NCBI GenBank assembly: GCA_021772565.1
Contig: JAJFLR010000048.1
Coordinates: 1-35,820 of the forward strand
DNA: 35,820 nucleotides
DNA from: Opitutales bacterium
Lineage (GTDB): Bacteria > Verrucomicrobiota > Verrucomicrobiia > Opitutales > JAJFLR01
Direction: 5' to 3'
Every line of letters starts with the position of its first letter. The stretch's first letter is position 1. Below are positions 24,614 through 33,614 of this stretch, piece after piece. A program made the translations under genes and the position numbers. A model generated the notes under the pieces. The model saw only the letters and a list, made by a program, of their open reading frames with translations. It was not told the origin of the DNA and did not search any database.

Positions 24614-25332
24614 AAAACGTTACTTGGGACAGCTTGATAGGCTGGGATTAGGCATCTGTTGATCTGACTTACACTCATTGACTCTAGTTTTCCCAGTTCA
24701 ATTGAATCACTAATTTTAAATCGATCAACAAATGTTCTTCTCAACTCGACTAAGTGAGCACCACAACTAAAAGAATTTCCCAGATCATGAACTACAGTCC
24801 TAACGTAAGTTCCTTTGCTGCAATAAAGTCTGAAATCAACATAAGGTAAATCCATATTGAGAGTTTCAAATTTACTGATGTGAATAAACCTTGGTTCTCT
24901 TTCAACAGTCTTACCCTTACGGGCTAGTTTATAGAGTGGTTGTCCTTTGATTTTTATAGCTGAAAACATTGGAGGGGTCTGATATTGATCACCTGAAAAT
25001 TTTTTCATCTGTTGGTTTAATTCTTCAAGAGTTATTTCAGGAACCGGGTTTTCTTCTAATATTTTTCCTTCTATATCATGTGAATCCGTAACCTGACCAA
25101 ACTTGAATTTACCTTCATAACCTTTATCTAAATTACATAAGAATTGAGATATCTTGGTAGCTTTGCCAATTAGAATTATTAAAACACCTGTTGCAATAGG
25201 GTCAAGAGTTCCAGCGTGGCCGACTCTTTTCATTTTTACTATTCTTCTGACTCGATCAACAACATCATGTGATGTTATGCCCTTTGGTTTATCAATTAAT
25301 AAAACACCTTCAAATTGATCTAACGTATTCAC
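24610..25332 (-). CDS. truB: tRNA pseudouridine-55 synthase
   Basis: TruB isomerises uridine 55 in the T-loop of tRNAs. The 240-residue protein has the N-terminal [20 protein letters not shown] (10-29), the catalytic motif [14 protein letters not shown] with nucleophile Asp44, and [15 protein letters not shown]. Later there are the [20 protein letters not shown] segment and [15 protein letters not shown]. It is a little shorter than enzymes with a full C-terminal PUA domain. It follows nrnA after 28 bp and overlaps ribF by 4 bp, in the order rbfA-nrnA-truB-ribF. Confidence 0.97.
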   Translation of the reverse strand: MNTLDQFEGVLLIDKPKGITSHDVVDRVRRIVKMKRVGHAGTLDPIATGVLIILIGKATKISQFLCNLDKGYEGKFKFGQVTDSHDIEGKILEENPVPEITLEELNQQMKKFSGDQYQTPPMFSAIKIKGQPLYKLARKGKTVEREPRFIHISKFETLNMDLPYVDFRLYCSKGTYVRTVVHDLGNSFSCGAHLVELRRTFVDRFKISDSIELGKLESMSVSQINRCLIPAYQAVPSNVL

Positions 25333-25360
25333 TGTATATTTTTTTCTGAGATAATTACTG

Positions 25361-26362
25361 TTATAAATTTAGATATTTAAAGTGATTTGTTAAATTTGAA
25401 ATAATAAGTTCGTAGACTTTTTCAATATTTTCATCAATATTAAACCCGGCTGCACAAGCATGGCCTCCACCATTAAATTTTGAAGCTAACAAATCAACTC
25501 GATGGACGGGATCTTTAGATCTAAGACTGCCTTTAGTGGAACCTTTTCTTTCTTCAAGGAGAATGCCAATTTCAACACCTTTTATAGAACGGGCATAATC
25601 GACAAGACCCTCGGAGTCATCATAAGTCGCATCAGATTCAGTGTAATCACGGCTATTTAACTGACCGATACAAACTTTTTTATTAAATTCAAATTTTAAT
25701 GTCGATAGGAATTTCTGCAGCAATTTTATTTTGTTTACACTCTCATTTTCATATAACTGTAATGCCGCTTCTGCCGGATTAGCACCTAATTGAATTAGTT
25801 TGCAGCAGATTTCAAATACTTGCTTTGTTGTTGAGTTATAACGAAACTGTCCAGTGTCTGTTGCGATACCAATATAGAGAGCCTGAGCTGTAATTGAATC
25901 AATGGGTAAATTATTATCTAAAAACATTACGGCTAAAATTTCAGCTGTAGCAGAAGCATCAGAAACTACAAAATTATGTGTTGCATAATTTGTATTGGAA
26001 ATATGGTGATCAATATTAATTAAAACATTATTATAGGATTTGTGCAACTTTTCACCAGCTCGCATTTCATCCGCACAATCAGCAGTGATAACTTTATAAT
26101 CCAGATAATCAGTAATATCATTTTTCCCGGAACAGATCCAGGGCGTATCTCCAATAAACGATTTTAGTGATTGAGGAATTGCATCATGATTTATTGCCAC
26201 AGACTCAACACCAATCTGATTTAAGGCTCTACACAAGGCGACTTGTGATCCGATGCAATCACCATCAGGTCTTCTGTGCCCAAGTATAGCAACATTTTTC
26301 CCTTTGAGAATATTGATCAGTTCAATGAATTGTGTTGATAATTTTGAATTAAATTTATTCAT
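25361..26362 (-). CDS. nrnA: DHH-family phosphoesterase (NrnA-like)
   Basis: The 333-residue protein belongs to the DHH/DHHA1 phosphoesterases that degrade short RNA oligonucleotides and often hydrolyse pAp. The metal motifs are [11 protein letters not shown] (29-39, Asp33 and Asp35), ITADCAD (92-98, Asp94) and [12 protein letters not shown] (116-127, the DHH triad). The DHHA1 substrate domain near the C-terminus has [13 protein letters not shown]. The length is typical. It sits between rbfA (24-bp gap) and truB (28-bp gap) in a translation and RNA-turnover operon, a widespread arrangement. Confidence 0.94.
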   Translation of the reverse strand: MNKFNSKLSTQFIELINILKGKNVAILGHRRPDGDCIGSQVALCRALNQIGVESVAINHDAIPQSLKSFIGDTPWICSGKNDITDYLDYKVITADCADEMRAGEKLHKSYNNVLINIDHHISNTNYATHNFVVSDASATAEILAVMFLDNNLPIDSITAQALYIGIATDTGQFRYNSTTKQVFEICCKLIQLGANPAEAALQLYENESVNKIKLLQKFLSTLKFEFNKKVCIGQLNSRDYTESDATYDDSEGLVDYARSIKGVEIGILLEERKGSTKGSLRSKDPVHRVDLLASKFNGGGHACAAGFNIDENIEKVYELIISNLTNHFKYLNL

Positions 26363-26386
26363 CAGTTAAATTATTGATTGAATTAT

Positions 26387-26731
26387 TTATTCCCCTTCCA
26401 GGCCCATATCATCCATTAATTGATTTATTCTATAACTTTGTTCGACAGATTCATCGAAATGAAAATTTAATGCCGGGAGATATTTTAGAACAATTCGCTT
26501 GCCAAGAATAAGTCGGATTTCCACCTTTTTTTGATTTAGAAATTTCTTGGCTTTATTTTTTTGATCTTCATTTCCAATAACAGAATAGTTAACTTGAGCC
26601 TGACGTAAATCAGGTGCGACACTTACATTAGATATAGTTATGCATACAGCTTCCTTTTGATATCTGGTATGTATGATATCGCTGATCTCACGTTTTATTA
26701 ACTCATTAACTCTAACTAGTCTTTGGCCCAT
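26387..26731 (-). CDS. rbfA: Ribosome-binding factor A
   Basis: The 114-residue KH-like protein helps maturation of the 30S subunit at the 5' end of 16S rRNA. It starts MGQRLVRVNELIKREISDII, then VTISNVSVAPDLRQAQVNYSV-like strands (actual reading ITISNVSVAPDLRQAQVNYS), and ends in LKYLPALNFHFDESVEQSYR, all typical of RbfA. It is the first gene of the run rbfA-nrnA-truB-ribF. The usual upstream partner infB is not next to it; 246 bp of noncoding DNA lead to a phasin-like gene. A promoter for the run must therefore lie in 26732-26977, although I cannot pinpoint it. Confidence 0.93.
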   Translation of the reverse strand: MGQRLVRVNELIKREISDIIHTRYQKEAVCITISNVSVAPDLRQAQVNYSVIGNEDQKNKAKKFLNQKKVEIRLILGKRIVLKYLPALNFHFDESVEQSYRINQLMDDMGLEGE

Positions 26732-26977
26732 TTTAATTTCAATTCAGTTTTCAATTCAAAATTATAAGGCTCAAAATTGATTGTTTTCAATGTAGTAGGG
26801 ACAACTCTGATGGTTAAATCGGCATCATTCGTCATGATACTCACGATGTAATCCATTTTCTGAATCTAACTTGTGGATGCATTGTAGCATGCAACCCTAC
26901 AAAGAAATATGTTTTGGAGACCTTGAAAAAAAATTTCGACATTTATAATTTAGGGCTAAATCCCAATACTATGAACG

Positions 26978-27277
26978 TTATTTAAGGTCTAGTTTTTCTT
27001 CTATTTTACTTATTCTTTCTTCAAGCTTTTCAATTTGGCTTTGAGTCACAATATTAGCTTTATTCAGCGAATCATTTAAGACATTACCGATGCTTTCTTT
27101 TGTTTCTTCAAATTCTTTTTTACCCTCCTCAATAATTTTACCTGCCATTTCTTTGGCTTCATTTGAAGAAATTTTACCTATCGCAACAAAATCTTCCAAT
27201 CGTTTTTCAACTGCCTCTTTAGTAACTACTGAAACACCTATTCCTGTAAGAATTGCTTTTTTTATTATATCAATCAT
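26978..27277 (-). CDS. Small phasin-like coiled-coil protein
   Basis: The 99-residue product begins with a short hydrophobic or amphipathic segment (MIDIIKKAILTGIGVSVVTK), continues with helical charged sequence (KEMAGKIIEEGKKEFEETKE) and finishes in a heptad-type coiled coil (QIEKLEERISKIEEKLDLK). This layout is that of small phasin-family or polyhydroxyalkanoate-granule-regulator-like proteins, which bind granule or membrane surfaces. No PHA synthase is in the window, so granule association is inference only. It stands alone on the minus strand, between rbfA and a divergent glycosyltransferase. Confidence 0.65.
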   Translation of the reverse strand: MIDIIKKAILTGIGVSVVTKEAVEKRLEDFVAIGKISSNEAKEMAGKIIEEGKKEFEETKESIGNVLNDSLNKANIVTQSQIEKLEERISKIEEKLDLK

Positions 27278-27421
27278 TTAAAGAGAATGCTATTAGATTT
27301 AATAAATTGCAATTATAAATCTATAATTACACAAATTGAATTATACGGATTTTATCATTTATTGACCTAAAGTTTTATAAGTTTTTATTGGCAGGCATTC
27401 CAATTAAAATCTGAACTAAAC

Positions 27422-28501
27422 ATGCGATCATTATACATATTAAGAAGGGAAGGCACAGGCATAGGAGGGGCTGAACTAGTTGTGAAACGCTTTAAATCTA
27501 TGTTTGAAAATAATTGGCATGTCACAATCTTATCATCAGGAATTAACTACAAAAAACATAAAATTAGCGGGAACAAAGGTCCGTCCTGGTGGAAAGCTTT
27601 AAGGTACGCCAATAGTGTGAATTCGGTCATATTTGCCGATAATCCAGACATAGTATTTAGCATGGAGAGAGGTCCGAAATGTGATGTTTATCGAGCGGGC
27701 GATGGTGTTCACAAATGTTATATAAAGTATAAATACGGCAATTCTATACGATGGATTTTTAATCTCTGGAATTGGGTCGCACCCTTTTTAGAAGCTCGTA
27801 CAATTCAGTCTGCAAAAATTATTATAGCGAACTCTAAAATGATAAAACAGGATATAGAAAAAGTTTATCCTCAATTTTGCAATAAGGTTAAAACTATTCT
27901 GAATGGCTTTGATCCTAAAAGATTTTATCCACCTAAGTCTGATAATCAGGAATTAAAAGACAAATTGGATATAAAATCAGAAAAAATAATATTATTTTGT
28001 GGGAGTGGTTGGGAGCGAAAAGGCTTGGTGGAGACGATTAAGATATTTTCTGAACTTATACAAAAAGGCAGTTATATTCTAATAATATTGGGTAAAGGGA
28101 ATATATCTTATTATGAGAAATTTTCAGAAACTCTTGGTGTGGCCAAACGAGTTAAGTTTATAAAACCTCAGAGTGATATTCGTAACTATTATCAAATTGC
28201 CGATTATATGATTTTACCGACAGAGTACGACCCGTTTTCAAATGCCACTCTTGAAGCTCTAGCCTGTGGTTGTCCAGTTATTACTACTATAAACAATGGG
28301 GCATCTGAAATAATTCAAAACAAAAAAAGTGGATTTATAATGAAGGATAGAAACAATGATATTAAAGCAGCAGCGGAGTGGATTTTAAATAACAATAAAT
28401 TATCAAAAGAGGAAATAGCAGAAAGTGTAGCAAATCTAAATATTCAAAATGAAAATTTATTATATAATGAAGTGTTTAATGATCTTGTTGCTGCCAATTA
28501 A
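27422..28501 (+). CDS. GT4 glycosyltransferase, WaaG-like
   Basis: The 359-residue protein has the two-Rossmann GT-B layout. N-terminal features are GTGIGGAELVVKRF (11-24) and MERGPKCDVYRAGDGVHK (81-98), the latter resembling LPS core glucosyltransferases of the WaaG type. The C-terminal donor domain begins IILFCGSGWERKGL and has LIILGKGN, then DPFSNATLEALACGCPV (270-286), where the usual first Glu of the family's EX7E motif is Asp270, with Glu278 retained. It probably adds a hexose to lipopolysaccharide core on the cytoplasmic face of the inner membrane. The GT2 gene follows 35 bp downstream. Confidence 0.85.
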   Translation: MRSLYILRREGTGIGGAELVVKRFKSMFENNWHVTILSSGINYKKHKISGNKGPSWWKALRYANSVNSVIFADNPDIVFSMERGPKCDVYRAGDGVHKCYIKYKYGNSIRWIFNLWNWVAPFLEARTIQSAKIIIANSKMIKQDIEKVYPQFCNKVKTILNGFDPKRFYPPKSDNQELKDKLDIKSEKIILFCGSGWERKGLVETIKIFSELIQKGSYILIILGKGNISYYEKFSETLGVAKRVKFIKPQSDIRNYYQIADYMILPTEYDPFSNATLEALACGCPVITTINNGASEIIQNKKSGFIMKDRNNDIKAAAEWILNNNKLSKEEIAESVANLNIQNENLLYNEVFNDLVAAN

Positions 28502-28536
28502 GTGTGTCCTATGCAGCCATTATTTAAAAATTGATT

Positions 28537-29310
28537 ATGAGCTCTGAAAATAAAATTCCGGTTTCAGTTTGTCTGTTGGTTAAAAATGAAGCTGATCGTT
28601 TACCTGGGACTTTAGAGAGGTTGAATTTTTTTTCAGAGATTGTTGCTTTGGATAGTGGCAGTACTGATAATTCATTAGAAATTTTGGGAAAATTTGGTGT
28701 ACGTATCATCCAAAGTAATTGGCAAGGTTTTGCTAAAACCAGAAAAGTGTTATTTAATTCTGCTGAGCAACCCTGGATTTATTGGTTAGATGCTGACGAA
28801 ATAATTACTGATCAACTTAGAAATGAGTTAATAGAATTATTTAGTAGTCCGATAGATTTAACTGCATTTATGGTTAATCGAATTGTTTATTTTGATGGTC
28901 ATTGGATAAAGCACGGGGATTGGTTTCCTGATTGGAATGTTCGATTGTTTCGCAGTGATAAGTGGAAAATGGAAAATAGAGAAGTGCATGAATCTATAAC
29001 TATACTTGGCGAAATTGGTAAACTTGGTGGACTTATGGAGCATTATACATATAGAAACTGGGAAGATATGCGCCAGCGTTCATTGCGTTATGCAAATCTT
29101 TGGGCCGTTGAAGCATTTGCTAAAAATAAAAAATATTCACTGCTAATATCATATCTTCGATCAGTGTGGCGGTTATTTAGAGGATTGATATTAAAGGGCG
29201 GATTGCTCGATGGAATTATTGGAATTAAAATAGCAATAGCAATATCAAAGGAAGTACTTTTAAAATATAGATTGCTCGGAGATTTAATTCGTTCAAAAAC
29301 TAATCAATAG
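28537..29310 (+). CDS. GT2 glycosyltransferase, WaaE/LgtF-like
   Basis: I start at ATG 28537 (257 residues); the upstream TTG at 28531 adds only two residues. The GT-A fold shows VSVCLLVKNEADRLPGTLER (9-28), DSGSTDNSLEIL (39-50) and the metal-binding DxD in YWLDADEI (82-89). NWQGFAKTRKV and the later REVHESI and HYTYRNWEDMRQRSLRYA are typical of LPS-core glucosyltransferases of the WaaE/LgtF/KdtX type. It should use a nucleotide sugar at the inner-membrane cytoplasmic face. It is probably cotranscribed with the GT4 gene and overlaps the convergent GT-C gene by 11 bp. Confidence 0.88.
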   Translation: MSSENKIPVSVCLLVKNEADRLPGTLERLNFFSEIVALDSGSTDNSLEILGKFGVRIIQSNWQGFAKTRKVLFNSAEQPWIYWLDADEIITDQLRNELIELFSSPIDLTAFMVNRIVYFDGHWIKHGDWFPDWNVRLFRSDKWKMENREVHESITILGEIGKLGGLMEHYTYRNWEDMRQRSLRYANLWAVEAFAKNKKYSLLISYLRSVWRLFRGLILKGGLLDGIIGIKIAIAISKEVLLKYRLLGDLIRSKTNQ

Positions 29311-31609
29311 AATCAATTATTTGTAATCTATTAAAATAACAAATTATCGGCGTACTATTTTCATCACTTTTAGGCATATTAAATGATAAAATATTTTTTC
29401 CATTAATCGCATCAAAATTAATGGAAATTTTAATTAACTTATTACTAATTTTAACATCAATATTATCTAGAACGCGCTCATTGATTTTAACTACAACAAA
29501 TTCATTTGCGCTATTGTTGGTATAAAATTCAGCGATAATTTTTTTCTTAATATTAGATGTATTAAAGATTAATTGGCATCTTTCCCCATTAGTTCTACGA
29601 TATGTGTTATAATGAGTTTTTTTATTTATATATTCAGTTCTTAAAATCCCAGTTTCTCTATTCCATCCTACAAATCGAGGGATGTGTTTTGAGAGCTTAT
29701 GTTGTTTTATCAATGATTCTTTAATATACAGTGAGTACGGTGTTGTGTCACCAACGACTTGAAATTTTTCCTCTATTCCCGGATAGTTTATAAACATTCC
29801 TGCTAATCCGTCAGTTCTTAAAAATATAGCATCTGGATCTGGTGAAATTTTTGGTAAGACTTGACCCCAAAAATGAGGTCGCGGTTTAATTTTATTATAG
29901 ATCCAGCTTTGTAGTGGATAGGGTTTATCCCAGGCAAAATAAAATCGTATGCACTTTGGCTTGATTTTTTCAATAATTTCGTAAGCTGCTTCTTGAGGTT
30001 TAATTAAGTGTTGCGAACGGTAAAATTGTGTTACAACACGAGGTTTGCTGAAGATACTTAAATTTCCGAAAACAGGTCTGCTCTGTGAGTTGAGTGCCGG
30101 AAAAAAAGCTACACAAGTTATGCCGGTTAACAGTAATGTTACAGTGCGTTTGAAATTTCCAATAGTATAGACAACACCTAATGCAGGTGCCATTAAGCAA
30201 AAAATTGGCACATGAAGTCGTGCATGCCAGGGTTGCCATTTTAAAATAAGACAAAACAGAAAATAACAGGATAACAGAATTAAATAGTAGACCCACCATC
30301 TGTGGTCTAATTTCTTTCTGTTTAATAATGCGACAATGGGTGCTAAAATAATCAGCAAAACATGAATAGGGGCTGAGGCGTTTGTTTCTACTTTTGGATA
30401 ATAAAAAATTTCAAATTCCTCTCCCCAGAAAGTTGTTTTGGGTTCATTGATATCTTGTTTCATTCCACTATGTAATAATTGGACAAATTTATATAGATTA
30501 TCATTTATTGACTGACTTGGTGATCCCAAATGCAAAAATGTATTTCGGATAATATTTGACGCTATGGCTTTTGGAGAAAAACTTTCATTTTTTAAATCAT
30601 ACCCTTTGTCTTGAAGGGCACCAAACGGTGATCCATACCAGCTGTAATTTCTGTAGTAATGTCCAAAGACTAATAGGCAAGCGATTGTCGTTATTACTAA
30701 AATCGGTTTCCAAAATTCCTTTTGTAACTGCTTAATAAATATAATTCCAATATATACCATTATTGGAATTGAAAATATCAAACCGGTTCCTTTAGTTACC
30801 CATACCAACCCCAAATTTATCCCAATAAATATCCAATCACTTTTTAATATTTTTTTTGATTGTGACATTCGCAATCCATACCAAATCAGCGAGCAGCAAA
30901 AAAATCCCAGCATTAAATCATTTTTTGGATTGGATGCCTGATGAAATGTTAACGGAACTGATACTGCAAAAAATGCACTTAAAGTTTGACCAAGATTATT
31001 TGCTCCTAAACTTTTGGCTATGTTGGATACAGTTATTGCAACTAGAATATAAGCAATCCACTGGAGTGTGTTTGCCCAGAAATCATTGCAGGATAACAGC
31101 ATTAAATGCATACCAATAATTTCAACAAGAGGTGGCATCATTATTTGTCTGTCATTAGCTGTATAATAGTGATCCAGGCTGCCTTGTTGTATCCAAAATA
31201 ATTGACGCGTCATATGGTAACTCAAGCTGTCGGGATTATTTGGAGGCGAGAAAAAAGCCATTAATCCTGAAAGTAATACTACTATACAGACAATAGATAT
31301 AAGTAAGATGATTATCCAGTTGGGCTTAGACAGGAATTTTTTTGACTTAATACCTAACCAATTTTTTTGACTAAAAATATAGACTGTCAAAAGCAAATTA
31401 ACAGTAATCCAAAATAGAGCTAAAACCGGGAAGTTTATGCTGTAATATAGACTTAAAAATTCTGATACTACTATAATACCGGCAGACCAAATTATAACTG
31501 ATACAATAATTTTATCCCGGATAAGGACTACTTCATTTTTTTTATGACTAATTATTGTTAGTACAATAAATATTAAAATTATTGGTAAATAAACAAGTAT
31601 ACCTAACAT
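29300..31609 (-). CDS. GT-C membrane glycosyltransferase (PMT/ArnT-like)
   Basis: The 769-residue protein has about eleven or more membrane segments in its first 490 residues and a soluble C-terminal part. The first large periplasmic loop has FFSPPNNPDSLSYHMTRQLF with Asp127, the placement expected for the catalytic or metal acidic residue of GT-C enzymes, then MMPPLVEIIG. These enzymes use a polyprenyl-phosphate sugar on the periplasmic face. The C-terminal 180 residues look beta-rich (RTNGERCQLIFN, ILSFNMP), perhaps carbohydrate-binding. Acceptor unknown; LPS, exopolysaccharide or a protein are all possible. Its end overlaps the convergent GT2 gene. Confidence 0.82.
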   Translation of the reverse strand: MLGILVYLPIILIFIVLTIISHKKNEVVLIRDKIIVSVIIWSAGIIVVSEFLSLYYSINFPVLALFWITVNLLLTVYIFSQKNWLGIKSKKFLSKPNWIIILLISIVCIVVLLSGLMAFFSPPNNPDSLSYHMTRQLFWIQQGSLDHYYTANDRQIMMPPLVEIIGMHLMLLSCNDFWANTLQWIAYILVAITVSNIAKSLGANNLGQTLSAFFAVSVPLTFHQASNPKNDLMLGFFCCSLIWYGLRMSQSKKILKSDWIFIGINLGLVWVTKGTGLIFSIPIMVYIGIIFIKQLQKEFWKPILVITTIACLLVFGHYYRNYSWYGSPFGALQDKGYDLKNESFSPKAIASNIIRNTFLHLGSPSQSINDNLYKFVQLLHSGMKQDINEPKTTFWGEEFEIFYYPKVETNASAPIHVLLIILAPIVALLNRKKLDHRWWVYYLILLSCYFLFCLILKWQPWHARLHVPIFCLMAPALGVVYTIGNFKRTVTLLLTGITCVAFFPALNSQSRPVFGNLSIFSKPRVVTQFYRSQHLIKPQEAAYEIIEKIKPKCIRFYFAWDKPYPLQSWIYNKIKPRPHFWGQVLPKISPDPDAIFLRTDGLAGMFINYPGIEEKFQVVGDTTPYSLYIKESLIKQHKLSKHIPRFVGWNRETGILRTEYINKKTHYNTYRRTNGERCQLIFNTSNIKKKIIAEFYTNNSANEFVVVKINERVLDNIDVKISNKLIKISINFDAINGKNILSFNMPKSDENSTPIICYFNRLQIIDSID

Positions 31610-31679
31610 AGTAATTTGTAATTAATTAATGACTAACTAAAACAAAATCATTATTAAATCGTTTTTCAATAATTTGGGA

Positions 31680-32267
31680 TTAATAAAATTTTATGTAAAT
31701 TCTGGAATCTTTATCTTGAAAGACCAATTTTCGGTTTTTCGGGTTTATACCAAAAAAGCGTAATCCATAAACTCCTTCGATGTATTGTCCCATATGATAC
31801 GTATTTCCGTTTAAAATTATTTTAGTATTTTCTCCATCTTCAATTACACCGGTGATATTACATTTGCTGATGAAACTAAAATTTTCTCGTTGGGCTTTTT
31901 TCTTTTTTAATTGGCCGAACTTTTTATTTCTTTTTGCGTCATCCGATTCAAGACTAATCACAGGATCGTAAATTTTATTGGCTAGTGACATTACCAGATC
32001 CATACTTTTTTCTATATCACTCTCGTTTTCTTTAGCTGTTGTAGTATTTTCAAGTTCACTCTGTACTTTTATATTTTCCAAACGTTTATTGAATTGTTTT
32101 AGGAAAAATCCCATACAAATGTAGAGAACTGCCAAAATTAAAAATATTTTAAATGCAAATATAAAGGTACTTTTATTAGTATCTTCAGAATTGTTATTTT
32201 CCTTTAAATTATTAGCTGTAGTTCCCACTTTTTTATAAAAATTAATTGTCTGGGGATGAAGGGTCAC
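31680..32267 (-). CDS. Single-pass membrane protein with a GspC/PilP-like end
   Basis: The 195-residue protein has a 33-residue cytoplasmic lead, one membrane segment (about 34-55, STFIFAFKIFLILAVLYICM region) and a charged periplasmic part with Glu/Lys-rich stretches. The last 60 residues (CNITGVIEDGENTKIILNGN, then TYHMGQYIEGV and LVFQDKDSRIYIKF) resemble the beta-strand pattern of the GspC/PilP homology region, a small domain seen in type II secretion and pilus assembly. No other secretion gene is nearby, so this is a weak structural analogy. The gene is on the same strand as the GT-C gene, 70 bp upstream of it. Confidence 0.6.
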   Translation of the reverse strand: MTLHPQTINFYKKVGTTANNLKENNNSEDTNKSTFIFAFKIFLILAVLYICMGFFLKQFNKRLENIKVQSELENTTTAKENESDIEKSMDLVMSLANKIYDPVISLESDDAKRNKKFGQLKKKKAQRENFSFISKCNITGVIEDGENTKIILNGNTYHMGQYIEGVYGLRFFGINPKNRKLVFQDKDSRIYIKFY

Positions 32268-32570
32268 ATTATTCTGTCTGATGTATTCCTAATGTCTTAT
32301 AGATTCCATAAAGTCTACTTCTAGTGATTTTAACTCATTATAATGATATCAGTTATGTAGAACATTAGTAATTACGTCTGCTTTTCAATGTTTTTAACAG
32401 AAAAAATTAGGCAGCAGATAAAATGCTCTTTATCTGATCGATAAATGTAAATTTAATCATGCAATTGTTTCAGATTTCTTATTCATAATAAATAATAGTG
32501 TGATGAAACATAAAATGATAATCGAAATTGATATTTTATTCGATCATCATGATTAGTTTTTATTACTGCT

Positions 32571-32610
32571 ACCTGATATTAAGTTACTTAATATCCTCCC
32601 AGGTTTTATT
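32571..32610. terminator. Strong hairpin followed by T-rich tail
   Basis: GATATTAAG (32575-32583), loop TTA, CTTAATATC (32587-32595) form a perfect 9-bp stem, and ACCT/AGGT close around it, followed by TTTATTTT. It looks like a plus-strand terminator, yet no plus-strand gene precedes it, so it could end an unseen small RNA or be part of the origin region. Confidence 0.4.
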
Positions 32611-33045
32611 TTACAAATCTTTCCATTACTCGTTAATTACGGTGTCTGACTAAACCAAAAGCGAGATCATCTAACCTTGACAATACTAACTGTATATTTA
32701 TCGTTATTTGGGATGGTGCAAATACGGTTACTAAATAGCAATAATCTGTTATATCTACAGGATAGTAACGCTAAAAATTTATTTTATAGAAAGAGTTATT
32801 ATAAAGTTTTTATTTGGTAACGGTAACGGCATAATAACTATATTTATATATGATTTAGAAATTGTAAAAAATAATTCATTAATATTTCAGTTAAATTGAA
32901 TGTTAAATTTTACAATTTCATAATTAAACAAGCCCCCCCTTTTTTTCATACGCTCATTCTTTATAGCGATTGCCGTAAATGTTTTCGTATTTAAATGAAA
33001 ATATATTGTCTGAAAGTTGTATGCAGTAATTGAGCAATTTAATTC

Positions 33046-33122
33046 AGATAGATTGCCGCGCCCTGTATTCACAGGGCTTGATTTTGTCATCACGAGGAAT
33101 GAAATGACGCGGTGATCCATGA
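33046..33122. repeat. Dispersed palindromic repeat, copy 3
   Basis: AGATAGATTGCCGCGCCCTG opens the copy, with CCCTGTATTCACAGGG as an inner hairpin, TTGTCATCACGAGGAATGAA in the right half and GACGCGGTGATCCATG closing it. The two ends are roughly inverted (GATTGCCGCGCC against GACGCGGTGATC). The left end matches the unit at 1557-1600. It is probably a nonautonomous or REP-like element that has inserted upstream of dnaA. Confidence 0.6.
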
Positions 33123-33585
33123 TTATTTTTTTATAAATGAAATAATTTATGGCAATTGCTATAAATCAATGGATTATCAGATGTATGGGCATATTTATTC
33201 TAATTAATAATACGTTATTATAGTTTGATATTTAGGTAAAAATTACTGGAGAATCCAGGTAAAAATAGCATAAAAACTGATTGTTTATAACTTGTTAGAA
33301 AGTTGATCTTGATAAAATATCGCTGCATCGAGTTATTATATCGCCACAGTCTCAGTCGAACTACTATTATATTAACTATAAGATGAATATTTGGGGGAAT
33401 ATTATTACTGAATTACTTGACTTTACGTTTATAAGTTGTTGTATATTAATTACTAAGTTTAATATTGATCAGGATTTTCAAATTATACTTATAAATATAT
33501 TTAATAACTAACAATAGAGTTCACAAGTCGTTAATTATATAGTAGAATAACTGTTAAAATAATAAAAATAAACACTTGAAGCTAT

Positions 33586-33594
33586 TGTGAATAA
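33586..33594 (-). promoter_or_regulatory. DnaA box just upstream of dnaA
   Basis: TGTGAATAA reads TTATTCACA on the minus strand, one base from the consensus TTATCCACA and within the accepted TTATNCACA form. It ends 20 bp before the dnaA start, a position suited to autorepression by DnaA. Confidence 0.45.
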
Positions 33595-33614
33595 ATCTAA
33601 AAATTACTTTAAAA

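Larger units (their letters stand above)
32268..33614. other. Long AT-rich noncoding region upstream of dnaA
   Basis: About 1.35 kb without a supported gene. It contains a 9-bp perfect-stem hairpin (32571-32610), a C8-T7-like run near 32932-32946, one copy of the dispersed repeat (33046-33122) and one DnaA-box match (33586-33594). The part directly before dnaA is extremely AT-rich, which would suit DNA unwinding. A replication origin is possible, but a cluster of DnaA boxes is not visible. Confidence 0.45.

Noticed and set aside
32887-33120. 77-codon minus-strand frame before dnaA
   Set aside because: Half of it lies in the dispersed palindromic repeat and the rest in low-complexity AT DNA with a C/T homopolymer; composition is not gene-like.
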